Of a stretch of 64,000 nucleotides of DNA, positions 36,407 through 46,600 are shown piece after piece (within the stretch, counting starts at the first letter, position 1; every line of letters begins with the position of its first letter). Source of the DNA: Aquabacter sediminis (GTDB lineage: Bacteria > Pseudomonadota > Alphaproteobacteria > Rhizobiales > Xanthobacteraceae); the NCBI RefSeq assembly GCF_028863665.1, contig NZ_JARBFX010000006.1:310001-374000 (forward strand). The letters are read 5' to 3'. The translations under genes were made by a program, and so were the position numbers. The notes beneath the pieces were generated by a model that made no database searches, had not been told where the DNA came from, and saw only the letters and a program-made list of their open reading frames with translations.

Positions 36407-37618
36407 TCATGCCACCCGTGCCGGGCGACTGCTCAAACGCGGCACCGCGCGGCCAAGAGCCGCCAGCGCCAGATCCACATCCTCTTCCCCGCTCGACCAG
36501 CCGAGCGAAAACCGTATGGCGCCCGCCGTCGCCTCCGGCCCGAGGCCGGAGGCCGCCCCCATGGCCGCGAGCACATGCGAGGGACCGACCTTGCCCGAGG
36601 AGCAGGCAGACCCGGCGCTCACGCGGACATGGGCGAGATCGAGCGCGATCACCAGGGTTTCGGCCTTGAGGCCCGGAAACACCGCACAGACCGTATTGGG
36701 CAGGCGCGCCGCACCCGCCCCCGCGATCCACGCGTCCTGGAGCCGTTCCACAATCCCCGTTTCGAGGCGGCGGCGCAAGCCCGTCAGGCGCATGGCCTCT
36801 GCGCTCAGATGGGCCGCCGCGTCGGCGGCAGCAGCGCCGAAGCCGACCATGGACGGCACATTCTGCGTGCCGCCCCGTCGGCCCCGCTCCTGGCCCCCGC
36901 CCGCCATCAAGGGCACGCGGGCTCGGCTGTCGGGATGGGCGGCCACCAGGGCACCCGCCCCCTGCGGCCCGCCCAGTTTGTGGGCGGACAGCGTGACGAA
37001 ATCCGCCTGCAAGGCGGCGCAAGTGGTCTCCACCCGCCCGGCGGCCTGGACCGCATCACAATGGACGACGCCACCGACCGCGTGCACCCGCTCTGCCGCC
37101 TCCGCCACCGGCTGGAGGACACCCGTCTCGTTATTGGCGGCCATGAGCGAGAGGTAGGGGCGAAGACCCATGGCGGCAAGGGCGGCGAGCCGGTTTTCGA
37201 GGACTTTGAGGTCGATTACGCCCGCCTCGTCCACAGGGATCACCTCGACCTTGTCGACCGGGAAACGGTGACCCGACAGGACGCAGGGATGCTCCACGGC
37301 GGAGACGAGGAGCACATCGCAGGTCACTGGCCGGCCGGCAATCTCCAGATCGGGGTGAAGGATGGCGCAAGCCGCCTCGGTAGCCCCCGACGTGAAGGTC
37401 ACGCCGCGCGGATCCACATCCAGGAGCCCCGCCACCTGCCCTCGCGCCCGCTCGAGACGCGCGCGCGCGGCGCGCCCGTCCGCATGCACGGACGAGGCAT
37501 TGCCGCCCGCCTCCAGCGCCTCAAGAAAGGCCGCTCGGGCGGCGGGACGCAGGGGGGAGGTCGCGTTGTGGTCGAGATAGGCGACCGTGCGTGGGGAGGT
37601 GAGGGAGGCGGCGCTCAT
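36407..37618 (-). CDS. NifS/IscS-type cysteine desulfurase
   Basis: A 403-residue group I PLP cysteine desulfurase. YLDHNATSPLRP opens the fold, VEHPCVLSG carries the PLP-stacking His, TLSAHKLGGPQGAGALV holds the PLP lysine and RVSAGSACSSGKVGPSHVL is the long mobile loop with the active Cys typical of group I. It is the first gene of the suf operon, so the operon has two desulfurases of different groups, a layout frequent in Hyphomicrobiales. The ATG at 37618 follows the ICE-like site by about 190 bp. An in-frame extension to 37753 is not used. Confidence 0.9.
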   Translation of the reverse strand: MSAASLTSPRTVAYLDHNATSPLRPAARAAFLEALEAGGNASSVHADGRAARARLERARGQVAGLLDVDPRGVTFTSGATEAACAILHPDLEIAGRPVTCDVLLVSAVEHPCVLSGHRFPVDKVEVIPVDEAGVIDLKVLENRLAALAAMGLRPYLSLMAANNETGVLQPVAEAAERVHAVGGVVHCDAVQAAGRVETTCAALQADFVTLSAHKLGGPQGAGALVAAHPDSRARVPLMAGGGQERGRRGGTQNVPSMVGFGAAAADAAAHLSAEAMRLTGLRRRLETGIVERLQDAWIAGAGAARLPNTVCAVFPGLKAETLVIALDLAHVRVSAGSACSSGKVGPSHVLAAMGAASGLGPEATAGAIRFSLGWSSGEEDVDLALAALGRAVPRLSSRPARVA

Positions 37619-37810
37619 GCCGCGCCCCTTAGCTTGAAGATTATGAGAGGCATAGAGGCTGGCGCGCGGACACAGGTCTGCGCGTGCGAGAAGGAGCCAT
37701 CCTTCCGCCCGAGCCAAGGCTTGCAATTGCGCCCGATCTCGGTCATACCTCAAACTTCATCCGATCCTGCCTTGCCGCGAGACCACTCTCGCACGCCCGG
37801 CTGGGATAAA

Positions 37811-37825
37811 TTAGAATTATTCTAA
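37811..37825. promoter_or_regulatory. ICE / Irr-box-like palindrome before the suf operon
   Basis: TTAGAATTATTCTAA is a perfect 15-bp palindrome (7+1+7) and, with its flanks, matches the iron control element TTTAGAA-N3-TTCTAAA in all but the first base. ICE sites bind Irr, the haem-responsive iron regulator of Hyphomicrobiales, which is known to act on suf/isc genes in relatives. It lies about 190 bp before the first suf gene and 127 bp before the divergent hydrolase gene. Confidence 0.75.
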
Positions 37826-37952
37826 ATAGATAGGGTGGCGTCCGGGCTGAGTCAAGACGTCGAGCACTGACGTCCGAGCGGGACGCGCGATTCCGGGGCA
37901 CCCGGAAACGAGATCCCCGACTTCGCCGCGCCCCCCAGAGGTTGCGGACTCC

Positions 37953-38615
37953 ATGCCAGAAGTCATCTTCACCGGCGAGAAGGGGCGGCTCGAAGGTCGC
38001 TATCAGCCCGCAAAGACGCGCAATTCCCCCATCGCCATCATTCTTCATCCCCACCCCCAGTTCGGGGGGACGATGAACAACCCGCTCGTCTACAATCTGT
38101 ACTACCAGTTCGTGAACCGCGGCTTCTCGGTGCTGCGCTTCAATTTCCGTGGGGTCGGCCGCAGCCAGGGCTCGTTCGACCACGGCACGGGCGAACTCTC
38201 GGACGCCGCCGCGGCGCTCGACTGGGCGCAATCGGTCAATCCCGATGCGCGCGCCTGCTGGATCGCCGGCGTCTCCTTCGGCGCCTGGATCGGCATGCAG
38301 TTGCTGATGCGCCGTCCCGAGGTGGAAGGCTTCATCTCGGTGGCCGCCCCGGCGAGCCTCTATGACTTCTCCTTCCTCGCCCCCTGCCCCTCGTCCGGCC
38401 TGTTTGTGCATGGCGACAAGGATGCGGTGGTCCCCACCTCGGCGGTGGCGACCCTGGTGGACAAGCTGAAAACCCAGAAGGGCATCGTCATCGAGCAGCA
38501 GATCGTGCCCGGCGCCAACCACTTCTTCGACGGCAAGAATGACGAGCTGATGAGCGTGGTGGGCACCTATCTCGACAAGCGCCTGCCCGGCACGCGCAAG
38601 GACAGCGCGGCCTGA
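37953..38615 (+). CDS. Alpha/beta hydrolase
   Basis: A 220-residue small cytoplasmic alpha/beta hydrolase. The oxyanion segment LHPHPQFGGTMNN, the nucleophile elbow G-V-S-F-G (about 109-113, AGVSFGAWIGMQ), the acid residue in VHGDKDAVVP and the His in PGANHFFDG complete the triad. The length and motifs match a conserved family of unknown substrate found in many alphaproteobacteria. It diverges from the suf operon and shares the region with the ICE-like site; whether iron affects it is open. A terminator follows. Confidence 0.85.
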   Translation: MPEVIFTGEKGRLEGRYQPAKTRNSPIAIILHPHPQFGGTMNNPLVYNLYYQFVNRGFSVLRFNFRGVGRSQGSFDHGTGELSDAAAALDWAQSVNPDARACWIAGVSFGAWIGMQLLMRRPEVEGFISVAAPASLYDFSFLAPCPSSGLFVHGDKDAVVPTSAVATLVDKLKTQKGIVIEQQIVPGANHFFDGKNDELMSVVGTYLDKRLPGTRKDSAA

Positions 38616-38656
38616 GCCTGACCCGGCGCCTTGCGGCGCCGCGTGCGAGACATCTG

Positions 38657-38683
38657 AAGCGCCCGGCCCTCGGCCGGGCGCTT
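38657..38683 (+). terminator. Intrinsic terminator after hydrolase gene
   Basis: A 12-bp perfect stem (AAGCGCCCGGCC / GGCCGGGCGCTT) with a 3-nt loop, followed by TGCGTTT. It lies between the convergent hydrolase and permease genes. Confidence 0.82.
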
Positions 38684-38724
38684 TGCGTTTCAGCTCCCTT
38701 TTTGCGGTCCGGACCCGTCTCGCC

Positions 38725-40362
38725 TCAGTGCTTGTGGCGCAAGGCGCTTTCCGCGCGCACCACGCCATGATCGCCGATCTGTGCCTCCGCCAGCACCTCG
38801 TCGGAGACATAGGCCCGGAACTTCGCCTCGCTCAGGCGGCAGCGCACCGCGTGGTAGAAGACGCCGATGGAGAGCAGCACCACCAGGAGAGTATCAAGGC
38901 CGTGGGTGAGGACCCCCATGCCGCCGAATGTGCTCAGTCCCGAAATGGCGCCCATGCCAACGAAATAGGGCCCGAGCCAGGCCGCCTCCGCAAGGTCCGT
39001 CGTACCCTTGATGTGCCGTACCCCATAGGTGAAGAACAGCACCGCACCCGCCGCCAGGCACAGGCCGAGGCGCCACACGGTGCTCCAGCCCGCCCACAGG
39101 ATGATGAGACCGCACACCACGAAGGCGGCGCAGGCCAGCACCTTCACTGCCGGTAGCACGATGGGCCGGCGCGCCGTGGGCAGGATATAGCGCAGCGCCA
39201 CCACCCCCACCGGGCCGACGATGAAGGACAGCATGATGGCGGATTCGTTCAGCTTCACCACCTCCTCGAAGGGCAGGAGGATGAAGGTGAAGACCGCCAC
39301 GGCAAGGTTCATGAACAGGGCGGTCAACGGCACGCCCCGGTCCGACAAGGTGGCGATGAGGCGCGGGAAGAGGCCGTTTTCGGCGAGGGCGAAGCTGATG
39401 CGGGCGCACGAGCCGGTCGCCACCAGCGCGCCGCCCATGGGACCGACCACCGCGCCCACGTTCAACAGGCTCACCAGCCACATGAGACCTAGCGCGCTCG
39501 CCACCGCGCCCAGCGGGCCATAGTCGGAGGACAGCTTCAGCGACCCCCAGCCATTCACCAGCTCCTCCGGCTTCAGGGCGCCGATGAAGGCCAGTTGCAG
39601 CCCGCCATAGATCAGGAAGCAGATGAAGACCGAGAGGATCAGGGCGGTCGGGATGGTGAAGCCGGGATTGCGCACCTCGCCGGCCATGTCCACCGCATGG
39701 CGGAAGCCGATATAGGAGAAGATGACGCCGCCGGACGACACCGCGCTCATCACCCCCGCCCACTGGAATGGCGCGAAACCCCCATGGTCGGTGAAGTTGG
39801 AGACCTCAAACCGGGTCGCCAGCAACATCACCACCAGGATCAGCGGGATGGCGATCTTGGCCCAGGTGATGGAGCTGTTCACATAGGCGAAGAACTTCAC
39901 ACCGATGGCGTTGATGACCACGAACACCGCCAGCAGCGTCATGGAGATGGCGATGCCGGTCCAGGACAAATCGGTGCCGGGGCCGGCCACATAAAGCCAG
40001 TTGGCGTGCGGCCCCACATAGCGCAGCATGGCCTCCACCTCGATGGGGGCCTGCGTGGTATAGCCCACCCAGCCGCTCCAGCCCATCATGGTGCAGACGA
40101 AATTGCCGTGGCTGAACAAGGGCACGCGGGCCACGCCGCCAGGCACCGGCAGCATGGCGGAGATTTCCGCGAAGGTGAGCGCCAGCAGCAGCATGGCGAC
40201 GCCGCCGATGATCCAGGCGATCAGCGCGGCCGGACCCGCATGCTGGGCAGCAAGCAGCGGCGCGAACAGCCAGCCCGAGCCGATGATGCCGCTGACCGCG
40301 ACGAACGTCAGGCCCACGAGCCCGATGTCACGGTGCATCTTGTGGGATCCGTGCGCTTCCAT
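38725..40362 (-). CDS. APC-family permease
   Basis: A 545-residue inner-membrane transporter of the APC superfamily with a long C-terminal tail. The TM1 motif is GIIGSGWLFAPLLAAQHAG (about 25-43), the TM6 region is VIFSYIGFRHAVDMAGEVRNPG and about 12 hydrophobic helices are seen, then two more before the hydrophilic C terminus. GGGGGG lies just before the ATG. The presence of GEVRNP and the size resemble the amino acid permease/spore-germination-like branch. Substrate unknown. It is codirectional with anmK but 118 bp apart. Confidence 0.85.
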   Translation of the reverse strand: MEAHGSHKMHRDIGLVGLTFVAVSGIIGSGWLFAPLLAAQHAGPAALIAWIIGGVAMLLLALTFAEISAMLPVPGGVARVPLFSHGNFVCTMMGWSGWVGYTTQAPIEVEAMLRYVGPHANWLYVAGPGTDLSWTGIAISMTLLAVFVVINAIGVKFFAYVNSSITWAKIAIPLILVVMLLATRFEVSNFTDHGGFAPFQWAGVMSAVSSGGVIFSYIGFRHAVDMAGEVRNPGFTIPTALILSVFICFLIYGGLQLAFIGALKPEELVNGWGSLKLSSDYGPLGAVASALGLMWLVSLLNVGAVVGPMGGALVATGSCARISFALAENGLFPRLIATLSDRGVPLTALFMNLAVAVFTFILLPFEEVVKLNESAIMLSFIVGPVGVVALRYILPTARRPIVLPAVKVLACAAFVVCGLIILWAGWSTVWRLGLCLAAGAVLFFTYGVRHIKGTTDLAEAAWLGPYFVGMGAISGLSTFGGMGVLTHGLDTLLVVLLSIGVFYHAVRCRLSEAKFRAYVSDEVLAEAQIGDHGVVRAESALRHKH

Positions 40363-40480
40363 ATTCCCCCCGCTGGGCCTTTTTCGTCACCCTGACGGAT
40401 CGCCCGCTTTTCCCCCGCTGGCGGCCCCTCCGGGAGGTAGTCTAGCGCAACCATTTAGCCGCGCATCCCCCCGGCGGCGG

Positions 40481-41593
40481 TCAATCCGCTTGAAAAATCA
40501 AGCCGCCCGTGAGGGGGGCCGAGACCCCCGTTGTGGTGGGAAAGGTCAAGGGCAGGCCTCGCAGCGCGCGCACCGCCAGATACCCGAAGGCATGGGCTTC
40601 CAGGGCATCCGCCGACCAGCCCACCGCCTCCGCCGGTCGTACGGGGCGGTGGAGGCGCCCCTCCAACTGTCCCAGCAGCACGGGATTGCGCGCCCCGCCC
40701 CCGCCGACGATCCACATCTCAGGCGGGCGCGGCAGGAGGGGGACCAGTGCCGCCACCGCCGCGGCGGTGAGCGCGGTCAGCAGCAGAGCCCCATCCGCCG
40801 TGCTGCGGCCGGAAAGGCCGGCGCGATCCGCCACGAAGGCGCGGAAATCGTTCCGATCCAGAGACTTGGGCGGCGGAGCGGTGAAGAAGGGATGGCGGAG
40901 GAGATCGGCCAGAGCCGCCTCGTCCAGCCTGCCGGATGCGGCGATGCGGCCGCCCTCGTCAAACGGCAGACCGGTGCGGGCAAAAACGAAATCATCGATC
41001 AGCGCATTGCCGGGGCCGGTGTCGCAAGCAATGGGATCGGCCTTGCCGTCGAGCCAGGTGACATTGGCCACGCCCCCCACATTGAGCACCGCCACCGGAC
41101 CGGGAAGGTTGAGGCTGGCCACCAGCGCCTGGTGAAAGACCGGCACCAAAGGGGCGCCCTGCCCGCCCGCCGCCACGTCGGCGGCCCGGAAATCGGCCAC
41201 CACCCGAGTGCCGAGGAGCCGCGCGAGGCGCGCACCCTCCCCGATCTGCACGGTAAGCCCCGCCTCAGGGCGATGGAAGACGGTCTGGCCGTGAAAGCCC
41301 ACCACGTCGAGGTCGGAGGGGGACAGGCGCAGCGGGGTGAGAAGCGCATGCACCGCCTGCGCATGAAGGTCCGTGATCCGCCGTTCCGCCGCCGCGAGCG
41401 CGCCCGGCCGGCCGTCCCGGCTGTTCAACCCGCGTGCGTCCTCCAGCGCCGCGCGCAGGAGCGCCCGGTCGTCCTCCCCATAGGGCAAAGTGAGGGACGG
41501 CCCGAGCCAGTGCACCCCCTCTCCGTCCGTGTCGATGAGGGCGGCGTCGATGCCGTCCATGGACGTGCCGCTCATCAGCCCCAAAGCCCGCAT
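40481..41593 (-). CDS. anmK: Anhydro-N-acetylmuramic acid kinase
   Basis: A 370-residue AnmK, which cleaves and phosphorylates 1,6-anhydroMurNAc to MurNAc-6-phosphate in peptidoglycan recycling. The N terminus [21 protein letters not shown] is diagnostic. [58 protein letters not shown] and the ATP-binding [12 protein letters not shown] follow in order. GGGGGAGC precedes the ATG. An in-frame extension to 41671 would overlap the tyrS leader and is rejected. It diverges from tyrS with 86 bp between the starts. Confidence 0.95.
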   Translation of the reverse strand: MRALGLMSGTSMDGIDAALIDTDGEGVHWLGPSLTLPYGEDDRALLRAALEDARGLNSRDGRPGALAAAERRITDLHAQAVHALLTPLRLSPSDLDVVGFHGQTVFHRPEAGLTVQIGEGARLARLLGTRVVADFRAADVAAGGQGAPLVPVFHQALVASLNLPGPVAVLNVGGVANVTWLDGKADPIACDTGPGNALIDDFVFARTGLPFDEGGRIAASGRLDEAALADLLRHPFFTAPPPKSLDRNDFRAFVADRAGLSGRSTADGALLLTALTAAAVAALVPLLPRPPEMWIVGGGGARNPVLLGQLEGRLHRPVRPAEAVGWSADALEAHAFGYLAVRALRGLPLTFPTTTGVSAPLTGGLIFQAD

Positions 41594-41679
41594 GACAGCT
41601 CCCCCGGCACGACCGATGCATTTATCGGCAAACCCTGTTAAAGGAGCCCCCTTTCCGAAGCCTTTTCGCACGGGCCCCC

Positions 41680-42924
41680 ATGACTGGTTTTCGCTCCGAC
41701 TTCATGCGCACCCTCGAGGCGCGCGGCTATATCCACCAGTGCTCCGACGCCGAGCGCCTGGATGCCAAGGCGTGCGAAGGGCCCATCACCGCCTATATCG
41801 GCTTCGATGCCACCGCCTCCAGCCTCCATGCCGGGCACCTGTTGTCCATCATGATGCTGCGCACGCTCCAGCGCACCGGGCACACCCCCATCGCGCTCAT
41901 GGGCGGCGGCACCACCAAGATCGGCGACCCGTCCGGCAAGGACGAGGCGCGCAAGATGCTCACGGACGAGCAGATCAATTCCAACATCGCCTCCATCCGC
42001 CGCGTCTTCTCCCGCTTCCTGGACTTCGATGCCGGGGCGATCATGGAGAACAATGCCAACTGGCTGGACGAGCTGAAATATATCCCGCTGCTGCGGGAGG
42101 TGGGGCCGCACTTCACCATCAACCGCATGCTGACCTTCGATTCGGTCAAGCTGCGGCTGGAGCGCGAGCAGCCGCTCACCTTCCTCGAATTCAACTACAT
42201 GATCCTGCAGGCCTACGACTTCGTGGAGCTCAACAAGCGCCATGGCTGCGTGCTTCAGATGGGCGGCTCCGACCAGTGGGGCAACATCGTCAACGGCATG
42301 GAACTGGGCCGGCGCATGCACGGCGCCGACCTGTTCGCGCTGACGACGCCGCTTTTGACCACCTCCTCGGGCGCCAAGATGGGCAAGACGGCGGGCGGCG
42401 CCGTGTGGCTGGATAGCGACCTGCTGCCGGCGTTCGAATATTGGCAATATTTCCGCAATACCGGCGATGCGGACGTGGTGCGTTTCCTGAAGCTCTTCAC
42501 CGAGCTGCCGCTGGACGAGATCGCCCGGCTCGGCGCGCTGGAAGGCCAGGAGATCAATGTGGCGAAGGAAATCCTCGCCACCGAGGCCACCGCCCTTCTG
42601 CATGGCCGCCAGGCTGCCGAGGACGCCCGCGCCACCGCCCGCGCCACCTTCGAGGAAGGCGCTTTGGCGGTGAACCTGCCCACCATCGAAGTCCCCGCCG
42701 CGACCCTGGAGGTGGGCCTGCCGGTGGCCACCGCATTCGTGACCGCAGGCCTCGTCGCCTCCACCTCGGAAGCCCGCCGGCAGATCAAGGGCGGCGGCCT
42801 GAAGGTGAATGATGCGGGCGTCGCCGACGAAAAGGCCGTCCTCACGCCGCGTGACCTCACCCCCGAGGGACTGCTGAAGCTCTCGCTGGGAAAGAAGCGG
42901 CATGTGCTGCTGAAGCCGGTGTGA
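41680..42924 (+). CDS. tyrS: Tyrosyl-tRNA synthetase
   Basis: A 414-residue class I aminoacyl-tRNA synthetase. The HIGH-type motif is SSLHAGHL, the tyrosine pocket and activation region follow ([30 protein letters not shown]), and the KMSKS-type loop reads GAKMGKT. A C-terminal S4-like RNA-binding domain is present ([17 protein letters not shown], about 365-381). The ATG has weak upstream pairing; no T-box or other leader structure is evident. It is followed by a strong terminator. Confidence 0.96.
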   Translation: MTGFRSDFMRTLEARGYIHQCSDAERLDAKACEGPITAYIGFDATASSLHAGHLLSIMMLRTLQRTGHTPIALMGGGTTKIGDPSGKDEARKMLTDEQINSNIASIRRVFSRFLDFDAGAIMENNANWLDELKYIPLLREVGPHFTINRMLTFDSVKLRLEREQPLTFLEFNYMILQAYDFVELNKRHGCVLQMGGSDQWGNIVNGMELGRRMHGADLFALTTPLLTTSSGAKMGKTAGGAVWLDSDLLPAFEYWQYFRNTGDADVVRFLKLFTELPLDEIARLGALEGQEINVAKEILATEATALLHGRQAAEDARATARATFEEGALAVNLPTIEVPAATLEVGLPVATAFVTAGLVASTSEARRQIKGGGLKVNDAGVADEKAVLTPRDLTPEGLLKLSLGKKRHVLLKPV

Positions 42925-42931
42925 CGCAAGA

Positions 42932-42958
42932 AACCGCCCGGCTTAACGCCGGGCGGTT
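42932..42958. terminator. Intrinsic terminator after tyrS
   Basis: An 11-bp stem (AACCGCCCGGC / GCCGGGCGGTT) with loop TTAAC, then CCGTTTTC on the plus strand. The minus strand reads TTTCTTGC, so it may also serve the convergent PRC-barrel gene. Confidence 0.88.
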
Positions 42959-42994
42959 CCGTTTTCAGGGGTTGCTCGGGACGAGGGCGCCCGG

Positions 42995-43393
42995 TCAGCG
43001 CTTCCAGCGGCCCTCATACTTGAATTCGGGGGCGGCCTTGAGGGCGTCGCGGGTGGTGTTCATCACCGCCGTCCATTTGGCGTCCTTGTCCGAATAGGCG
43101 ATCTTGATGGCATTGGGGCGCACGATCACATAGCGCTCGCCGATGCCGAGGAAGCCGCCCACGGAGAGGATGTAGCCGGCCAGCTCGCCCTGAGAGAGGA
43201 TGAGATCCTTGATCTCGCCCACACTCTCGTTCTGGCCGTTCACCACGTTCAGGCCGATGAGGTTGTAGCTGAGCACGTCGGTGGGACGAGCGGCGGTGAA
43301 GGTCTCGGTGGCGACCGCATTCTGCGCCATGGCGCCCGCCTGGGGCACGATCAGGGCGGCAGCGGTGGCGAACGCGATCAAGGTCGTCTTCAT
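42995..43393 (-). CDS. Exported PRC-barrel domain protein
   Basis: A 132-residue protein with a signal peptide (MKTTLIAFATAAALIVPQAG, cut near AMAQ) and one PRC-barrel (about 40-105: DVLSYNLIGLNVVNGQNESVGEIKDLILSQ, then GGFLGIGERYVIVRPNAIKI). PRC-barrels are small beta folds that take part in protein-protein or RNA-linked interactions; exported ones are frequent in alphaproteobacteria but their role is unclear. AGGAG is placed 9 nt before the ATG. It stands alone between tyrS and the AsmA-like gene. Confidence 0.85.
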   Translation of the reverse strand: MKTTLIAFATAAALIVPQAGAMAQNAVATETFTAARPTDVLSYNLIGLNVVNGQNESVGEIKDLILSQGELAGYILSVGGFLGIGERYVIVRPNAIKIAYSDKDAKWTAVMNTTRDALKAAPEFKYEGRWKR

Positions 43394-43634
43394 GGGAAAA
43401 TCATCTCCTGCCGAGGCGCGCGAAGCCGTTCGGGCAGCGGTCACCCGCCCGGGACATCACATGCCAAGTCGTTGAGAGACGGACGCTCTTTGAACCGGCG
43501 CCGCGCGTCCGGGACAAGCCTCCGTCTCGGCAGGATAAATTCCCAAGCGGGGCTATTGGTTCCGGGGCGGCCGGAAAATACCCGCGCTGGACGCTAGGAC
43601 GCGGCCCGGATGGAGCGGGAAGGCGCGGTCCGCC

Positions 43635-46600
43635 TTATCGTGGCGGCACAGGCGGGGCGTCGTTCTGGTCGCGGAACTCGAACATCTTGCGCAGGAAGCC
43701 CGGCGCCACGGCGGAGAGCGGGTTCACAGTGAGGCGCGGGCCGCTCAAGGGGCCGACAATCTCGAAGGTCACGCCCACCAGGCCCTCATTGGGCCCGCCG
43801 CCCAGCAGCGCCCCGATCACCGGCAGCTTGGAGAACAGGTTGTTGAGGCCATAGGCGGGCACATAGGTGCCGCGAATGCCGATCCGCTCGGCGATGAAGT
43901 CCACCGAGCCGTCCAGCGTCACGCCCGCCACCGGCCCCCAGATGGCGGCCTCGCGCACGGCGATGGCGCCGGGGGTGCGGGTGAACTTGGCCTGCGCCTT
44001 CTGGAACACCGCCGTGCCGGCTTCCGCCTTGCCCGAGGAATCGCGGGCGGCGTCGGAGAGGATGGCAAGGCCCGGCTCGCCGCGCACCACGAAGTCGCGC
44101 AGGTTGAGTGTGCCTTCCTGCGGCGAGGGATCGGAGCGGGGGGGGTCGAGCACCACCCACATCTCGCCGCCGTCGATCTTGGGATAGACGTCGAGGAAGC
44201 GCAGCACCGCGCCGGCATCGGAGGTGGTGACCAGCATGGCCCGCTTGCCGTTGGGCATGCCGCGGATCTCGCCGGCCACGGTGCCGTCGCGCCCCGCCTT
44301 GGCGCTCAACTGAAAGCTGCGCAGTTCCACGCCCCGGCGCCCCAGCGACAGGTCCATCTGGCGGAGCACCTCGCCATGATTGCCGGTGAGGGCGCCGATC
44401 TTGGCCTCCACGTCCACATCCTGGCCGGTGCGGTTCTGGCGCTGTTCGCGCCGCGCCGCCGCGCTCGACGAATTGGCAGTGGCGGCGGTGGCCGGAGTGC
44501 TCATGAGGCTCTTCATGATGCCGCGGGCGTCGATCACCTCGCCGGTGATCTTCACCTTCAGCACATCGCCTGCCCGGTCCGCCTTCAGGCTCGCCTTGTC
44601 GCCGTCGGAAATCTGGAAGACGGGGAAGTTGGCCCCGTTCACCTCGCCCGCATTGGACAATTCCAGCGAGCCCTTGATGAGGGTGCCGGAGCCTTCCAAC
44701 GTCAGGTCATTGATCTTCAGCGACGAGCCGCTGTCCACCGAGGCGAACTTGGCTTTCAGCGGCTTGCCCGCTGGCTTGGTGAGGCCGGGCACCAGGTCGC
44801 TGATGCGGGCATTGGTGAGGTCGAGTTCGATATTGGCCCGGGTGTCCTTGTTGTTGGTGGTACCCACCAGGCGCACCAGCACCGGCCCGCTGACGGCGGG
44901 CAGGTTCACGCCCAGCTTGCCGCGGGCACTGTCATCCAGGGTGGCGTTCACCTTGATGTCGGCGTCGGCCACGTCCTTGCGCTTCTCGTATTCGAAATTC
45001 ATGGGCGCGCCGGCAATCTTGCCGTCGCCGCGCAAGAGGATGCCCGCGGGGGTCGCGAAAGCGGAGACGGTGGCGCCCTCCACCCGCTGGCCGGCGAACA
45101 CATTGTCGAGGCCGAAATCGGTGAGCGTCGCCTCCACCGAATAGTCAGTGTCTGTAGGATCGGCCACCTTCCGGAAATGGATATTAATCTGCACCAGGGC
45201 CGAAACCTTGCCCCGGGTGGTTGCGGGATCATAGGCGGTGCCGGTGGGGCCCTTGAGGGCGTCCATGCCCAAGATCTCAACACCCGCATCAGCGGGCCCG
45301 GCAAACTTCACCCGCACCTGCGCCTTGGGTTCGCGGGGGAAATAGTCGGGCATGAAGAAGACCCCGTCGGAAACCGCCAGCTTGCGGTTCTGCGGCGTCA
45401 CCACGGTGCCTTCGGGGATATCCACGCGCACGGAGCGCCCGGTCACCACCACGGACAGGCGCATGTCGCGCAAAGGGGGCAGGCCCTTCAGTGCCATTAG
45501 GGTGAAGCCGGAGCCGGTCATCTCCAGATGCACCGCGTCCTCCGGCAGCGGCACTTCCTTCTGCCCGATCAGGTCGATGGGCATGTTCACCGTGACCTTG
45601 GTGCCGTCGACGGTGCCGCCGGAGAGGTTCTCCAGCACATAGGCGCGCGCAGGCGGGGCGATGCTCACGGGCCAGAAGCGCCGCACGGTGGAGGCCGGCA
45701 TGCGCGAGCCGGTAGCGTTCAGCTTGATGGTGGGCACGTCCATGCCGAAATCCACCATGCCCGCGAAGGTCAGCGACCCGGTGGGGCCGGCGAGGGTGCC
45801 GGTGTCGAACATCAGGCGCTTGTCGGCGGGCACATAGCGCCCGGTAACGGAGACGGTATCCATCACCAGCGGCGGGTCGGGCATTTCCGGGCCGGCGAAC
45901 AGCACCTTCTGCTGGCGCAGCACATAGGGCCATTCGGCGCCAGCGGTGGCGGGCACGGTGATCTCGCCGGTCAGCGCCACGATATTGGCATTCTTGCCAG
46001 CGCCGAGCGGATCGATGGTGATGATGCGCCGGGCGGGATCGAGTTTCAGCCCGAGCTTCATGTAATCGAGGACGAATCGCTCCTGCGGGTCCTCGCCATT
46101 GCCGATCTGGCCGGCGCCCAGCTCCACATGCGCCTCGCCCGCGAGCACCCGTCCATCGCGGGCGATACGGGCGGACACGGACGCATTGAGCGGCATGTCC
46201 ATGTAGAAGCGCTTCCAGTCCTGGGTGAAGGCGTGGACCAGGTCCTCGGTCTCCACATTCTTCACTTCGAAGGTGAGCGAGCGCTCGTTCCCGGTGACGG
46301 GTCCCACCCCGGCCGTCAGGCTCGCGGTGCCGCTCGGCCCTTCCGTGCTGAAGGTGAGCACCGCGCCGCCGCCATCGGGACGGTTCAGGGAGATGGAGAT
46401 ATCGTCGAATGTGACGCGGCGGCCGTTGGATTCGTTCTCCACCTCCACGGTGGCATCGCGGATGCCGATCTCGCGCAACGCGCCGCCATCGAACACGCCG
46501 TTGTCCAGGTCCTCCATCCATTGGGCGAGCACCCGCAGGACCAGAGGATCCATGCCCGCGGCCCCGTTGGCGGCCGGAACGGCCGGCGCACCGGGCGCCG

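Noticed and set aside
41594-41679. T-box or other leader riboswitch before tyrS
   Set aside because: The gap is only 86 bp and shows no specifier-loop or antiterminator structure.
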